In this document: piece by piece, positions 61,190 to 64,000 of the stretch
Position numbering within the stretch: position 1 is the first letter of the stretch
Layout: each line of letters begins with the position of its first letter
NCBI GenBank assembly: GCA_020639135.1
Contig: JACKHE010000003.1
Span: 310,001 to 374,000, forward strand
Direction: 5' to 3'
Source: Phycisphaeraceae bacterium
GTDB lineage: Bacteria; Planctomycetota; Phycisphaerae; Phycisphaerales; UBA1924
DNA length: 64,000 nucleotides
Translations under genes and position numbers: made by a program
The notes under the pieces: generated by a model
What the model saw: only the letters and a program-made list of their open reading frames with translations
Databases searched by the model: none
What the model was told of the DNA's origin: nothing

Positions 61190-61699
61190 TCACATTACCG
61201 GCGCCGAAACCCGCCTCGCCGCGCACAACGCGATCGCGATCGCGTCCGCCACATCCGGAGGCGACGGCAGCTCAGGCAGCCGGCACTGCGCCATCACCGA
61301 CTCCTGCACCTGCCGCTTCGTCGCGTGGCCGAACCCGGTCAGCGACTTCTTCACCTCCGTCGCCGCCAGCTCCGTCACGCTCGCCCCGGCGCGGTGCGCC
61401 GCAAGCAGCACCACCCCCCGCGCGTGCCCCATGATGATCGCCGTCGTGGGCCGCTCGTAGTGCGAGTACAGCTTCTCGACGCACACCTCCGCCGGCCCGT
61501 GCTCCTCGAGCAGCCCCACCAGGTCGCGCTCCAGCTCCAGCAGCCGCTCCTGGACGCTCCCGCCGGCCTTGAGCCGGATCACCCCGGCGTCCAGCAGCCG
61601 GGGCTCGGCCACCCCGTCGTGGCTGCCGGCCGGAGGGTCGATCTCCACGCAGGCGTACCCCGTCAGACGCAGCCCGGGATCGATGCCAAATATTTTCAA
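61190..61699 (-). CDS. ruvC: Holliday junction resolvase RuvC
   Basis: 169 residues from a TTG at 61699 (KIFGIDPGLRLTGYACVEID). Catalytic acids are visible: Asp in GIDPG, Glu in CVEKLYSHYERPT and the Asp pair in PPDVADAIAIAL. YEVKK-type basic segment ATEVKKSLTGFGHATKRQVQ fits. Cuts Holliday junctions; ruvA and ruvB are not in the window. A small intrinsic terminator lies just upstream on the same strand. Confidence 0.95.
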   Translation of the reverse strand: MKIFGIDPGLRLTGYACVEIDPPAGSHDGVAEPRLLDAGVIRLKAGGSVQERLLELERDLVGLLEEHGPAEVCVEKLYSHYERPTTAIIMGHARGVVLLAAHRAGASVTELAATEVKKSLTGFGHATKRQVQESVMAQCRLPELPSPPDVADAIAIALCAARRVSAPVM

Positions 61700-61715
61700 C
61701 GGTTTACGCTCGCAG

Positions 61716-61735
61716 AAAAAATCCCGACTCCGGGA
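61716..61735 (-). terminator. Small intrinsic terminator upstream of ruvC
   Basis: On the minus strand TCCCG-GAGT-CGGGA is followed by six T (61721-61716), 17 nt before the ruvC start. Could end or attenuate a transcript coming from the ABC ATPase gene. Confidence 0.45.
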
Positions 61736-61829
61736 ACCCGGCCCCGGCGGCGGCGTCTAATCACCCGCGGAGACCAAGCCGCACGCTCGTGAGGTGAACG
61801 CCCCCGAGTGTACCCAATGCCCCCGGAAG

Positions 61830-61869
61830 CCGGATCGGACTCGCGAAAGCAGCCCGGTCCGGTTTTTTT
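61830..61869 (+). terminator. Intrinsic terminator pointing right, no coding gene upstream
   Basis: CCGGATCGG (61830-61838) pairs with CCGGTCCGG (61854-61862; one G-U), followed by seven T. Both neighbours, ruvC and the ATPase gene, are on the minus strand. Confidence 0.6.
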
Positions 61870-61891
61870 GTTGTCGTGCGCGTGTCCCGGG

Positions 61892-62686
61892 TCAATCCGC
61901 CGGCGCCATCCGCCGGTGCCGGTAGATCACGTCCGTTTCGATCAGCCCGTCGCGCATGCGGATCACCCGCTCGCAGCGCTCGGCGACCTCGTCGTCGTGC
62001 GTGACCATGATGATGGTCATGCCCTTGGCGTGCAGCTCGTCGAACAGCTTCAGGATCGCCTCGCCGGTGGCCGTGTCCAGGTTCCCCGTCGGCTCGTCCG
62101 CCATCAGGATCACCGGCTCGGTCGCCAGCGCCCGCGCGATCGCCGCGCGCTGCTGCTGACCACCGCTGAGCTGGTTGGGGCGGTGCCCCAGCCGGTCGCC
62201 CAGGCCCACCAGCTCCAGCGCCTCGATCGCCCGCTTGCGCCGCGGGCCCTGCCCGACACCCTGGTACAGCAGCGGCGTCTCGACGTTCTCCTCCACCGTC
62301 AGCTGCGAGATCAGGTTGAACGCCTGGAAGATGAACCCGATCTTCCGCCCGCGCGTGTGGCTCAGGCTCTCGTCCGTCAGCTCCGACACCGGCTGCCCCT
62401 GCAGGATGTACTCCCCCGACGTCGGCCGGTCGAGACACCCCAGCACGTTCATCAGCGTCGATTTCCCCGAACCCGAGGCGCCCATGATCGCCGTGTACTG
62501 CCCCTGCGGGATCGTCAGGTCCACCCCGCGCAGCGCCTCGACCAGCACCGACCCGTCCGGCTTGTAGTACACCTTCGTCACACCGTGCAGCTCCGCCACC
62601 GGGTCGCCCCAGTGCGGCGCCGACAGCAGCGCGGGATCATGGCTCGTCGTGGTGCAGGTGGTCACGGTTGGTGTGAGGATAGACAC
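61892..62686 (-). CDS. ABC transporter ATP-binding protein, LolD/MacB type
   Basis: 264 residues. Walker A GASGSGKSTLMNVLGCLDRP, Q-loop FIFQAFNLISQLTVEENVE, signature LSGGQQQRAAIARALA, Walker B VILMADEPTGNLD and the H-loop THDDEVAERCER. The LDRPTSGEY and NLISQLT segments are those of the lipoprotein-release/MacB group. A 30-residue N-terminal extension precedes the domain. No permease gene is next to it in the window; both sides hold unrelated genes. Confidence 0.93.
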   Translation of the reverse strand: MSILTPTVTTCTTTSHDPALLSAPHWGDPVAELHGVTKVYYKPDGSVLVEALRGVDLTIPQGQYTAIMGASGSGKSTLMNVLGCLDRPTSGEYILQGQPVSELTDESLSHTRGRKIGFIFQAFNLISQLTVEENVETPLLYQGVGQGPRRKRAIEALELVGLGDRLGHRPNQLSGGQQQRAAIARALATEPVILMADEPTGNLDTATGEAILKLFDELHAKGMTIIMVTHDDEVAERCERVIRMRDGLIETDVIYRHRRMAPAD

Positions 62687-62726
62687 GGGGATCCCGGTGT
62701 ACCGCGATCCGCGGCGCCGGCTGCGG

Positions 62727-63443
62727 TCAGTCCGTCCCCTCCCGCTCCCGCTCCGGTCTCGGCTCCTTGAGGAACCGCTCGACCGCCTCGTGCTCGCCGT
62801 AGAGGATCAGCGTGTCGTCCGGCTCGATCGTCGTGGCGCCGTGGGGCGTCCCGATGAACTCGCCCCCGGCCCTGACGATCCCCAGCACGTTGACGCCGAA
62901 ACTCCTCGGCTTGACCGCTCCCAGCGTCCTGCTCCCCAGCCAGTGCCCGGGCTGGACGTGGAACTCCTCGACGGCGAACCCCGACCGGACGCGCAGCAGC
63001 GCCTCGTAGTCCATCGCGCGCAGGATCCCGGTGCGGTGGAGCATCATCGTCACCGACCGGTCGATCAGCCAGTTCGGGATCGGCGTTTTCGCGACCACCC
63101 ACAGAGCCAGCAGCCCCGAGAGCACCACGATGACCTTCCCCCAGGCGTTGCCCGGGTCGTGGTCGAAGTCCAGCTCCGTCGCCGTGACCACGACCGTGCC
63201 GATCGCCGACATGATCCCGATGTTCCCGACGACGATAAGGTCCCGGATCACCCGCCGCCGAACCGGGTGGTTGACGACCAGCTCCGACTCGCCGGTGGTG
63301 AACCCCGCGCCGAAGAACGCCGACAGAGCCTGGAACCGCGCCGCGTCGCGCGAGAGCCCTGTCATCTCCAGCGCCGTCGCCCCGGCGCGGATGATCACGA
63401 ACACCAGCGTGGCGACGATCAGCAGCGCGAGCGCGTAGAGCAT
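62727..63443 (-). CDS. Membrane protein with C-terminal RCK_C (TrkA-C) domain
   Basis: 238 residues. About three membrane helices (LYALALLIVATLVFVIIRAG, VVGNIGIMSAIGTVVVTATE, GKVIVVLSGLLALWVVAKT), then a soluble C-terminal RCK_C domain: GHWLGSRTLGAVKPRSFGVN, GTPHGATTIEPDDTLILYGE. RCK_C domains bind small ligands in potassium and other transporters. No pore-forming domain is present in this protein, so it may be an accessory or sensing subunit. Confidence 0.8.
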   Translation of the reverse strand: MLYALALLIVATLVFVIIRAGATALEMTGLSRDAARFQALSAFFGAGFTTGESELVVNHPVRRRVIRDLIVVGNIGIMSAIGTVVVTATELDFDHDPGNAWGKVIVVLSGLLALWVVAKTPIPNWLIDRSVTMMLHRTGILRAMDYEALLRVRSGFAVEEFHVQPGHWLGSRTLGAVKPRSFGVNVLGIVRAGGEFIGTPHGATTIEPDDTLILYGEHEAVERFLKEPRPEREREGTD

Positions 63444-63464
63444 CCCTCGAAGCGTCCCCGTTGA

Positions 63465-63845
63465 TCAGCCCCGGGCCTTCCCGTTGTCGGCGGGCCCGCC
63501 GGGGCCGGACTCGTCCTCGATCTGCACCCCCGCGATCGCCGTCACCAGGTCCGGCGCGAACGTCAGCACCTTGTCCAGACCCGTGATCATCAGCGTGGAC
63601 CAGACATGGTCCGTCACCGAGCACAGCGTCAGCGACCGGTCCGCCTCCTGCAGCGTCCGCCGCAGCATCAGCACCTGCGCGATGTTCGACGAGTTCACGT
63701 AGCTGACCTGCGAGAAGTCCAGCACCACGCTCGGCTTCGGGTCCGCCTGCTCCAGGCTCTCGACGATGGTCGAAAGCTCGTCCGACAGCGCGGGCTCGTC
63801 GGCCAGGTTCGCGATCACGATGTTGTCCGACCAGTCGATCGCCAT
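63465..63845 (-). CDS. STAS-domain protein (anti-sigma factor antagonist type)
   Basis: 126 residues from the ATG at 63845; a longer in-frame start exists. The STAS core VVLDFSQVSYVNSSNIAQVL has Ser at the position phosphorylated in SpoIIAA, followed by LMLRRTLQEADRSLTLCSVT and STLMITGLDKVLTFAPDLVT. Family members bind or release an anti-sigma factor depending on phosphorylation. The gene just upstream on the same strand is cut by the window edge and might be its partner. Confidence 0.85.
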   Translation of the reverse strand: MAIDWSDNIVIANLADEPALSDELSTIVESLEQADPKPSVVLDFSQVSYVNSSNIAQVLMLRRTLQEADRSLTLCSVTDHVWSTLMITGLDKVLTFAPDLVTAIAGVQIEDESGPGGPADNGKARG

Positions 63846-63931
63846 GCGGCAGGGCTCCGGCCGGCGCTCGGATCCCCCGGCGCCGACGCCGGGCCATCCT
63901 ATCGGAATCCCCATCCCGGGGGGAGCCCCGT

Positions 63932-64000
63932 TCAGCCCTCGGCGGCGCTGTCGTCCTCACCGCTCTCGCTGTCGTCCATGACCCGGGCCGTGGCGATCAG
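63932..64000 (-). CDS. 3' end of a gene cut by the window edge
   Basis: The last 22 codons and the stop of a minus-strand gene are visible, reading LIATARVMDDSESGEDDSAA followed by EG. The acidic tail looks disordered. Frame and codon use fit a real gene, but the product cannot be named from this fragment. Confidence 0.45.
   Translation of the reverse strand: MIATARVMDDSESGEDDSAAEG

Overview
The window is a GC-rich bacterial chromosome segment that reads as a planctomycete, most likely of the Phycisphaerae type. Five secreted proteins end in the dockerin-like motif DxNxDGxVDTADLGxLL that is common in that group. A 55-residue small basic protein matches the signature protein reported for the PVC superphylum. 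Planctomycete-style zinc ribbons (CxxCGYDLxGL..CPECG) occur in several unrelated genes. The lineage is inferred from protein features only; no rRNA gene is present, and I saw no tRNA or CRISPR array.

Layout. 1-917 is the 5' part of a Xer-type recombinase (minus strand). 1.1-17.2 kb is one long plus-strand flagellar block: flgF, flgG, flgA, flgH, flgI, a flgJ-like rod-binding gene, a flgN-like chaperone gene, flgK, a very large flgL, fliW, csrA and three flagellin genes. It begins with a near-consensus sigma-54 site, and each flagellin ribosome-binding site carries an ACGGAG CsrA-type element, which fits a FliW-CsrA switch. 17.4-24 kb holds glucose-6-phosphate isomerase, hypoxanthine phosphoribosyltransferase, a seven-repeat FG-GAP secreted protein, a MoxR ATPase and a zinc-ribbon membrane protein. 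24.2-30.2 kb is a chaperone cluster: groEL1, groES, groEL2, dnaJ, grpE and an FmdB-type zinc-ribbon gene.

30.2-38.4 kb mixes housekeeping genes (acpS, an aminotransferase, gapA, a thioredoxin-like protein, a stand-alone L7/L12-like domain) with many intergenic repeats. 38.4-40.5 kb is an iscS-iscU-iscA operon preceded by two adjacent palindromes resembling Fur-family operators. 40.7-46.5 kb contains a UVR-motif protein, a sigma-70 family factor, gcvT, panC, an ACT-like protein and mqnD. 46.5-59.6 kb contains four of the five dockerin-bearing secreted proteins, including a homologue of the hyaluronidase family GH56, together with smpB, a GGDEF protein, a parvulin lipoprotein, a GYF-like zinc-ribbon protein, a Nudix hydrolase, a cstA with two inserted segments and a cyclase-family hydrolase. 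59.6-64 kb holds a sigma-54 activator, ruvC, a LolD/MacB-type ATPase, an RCK_C membrane protein and a STAS protein, and runs into a truncated gene at the right edge.

The most unusual feature is a set of dispersed paired-hairpin intergenic elements with GTGCCA...TGGCAC ends, REPIN-like in architecture. There are at least nine copies in two subfamilies. Two copies have identical arms but unrelated spacers, and two others are nested inside a larger composite repeat.
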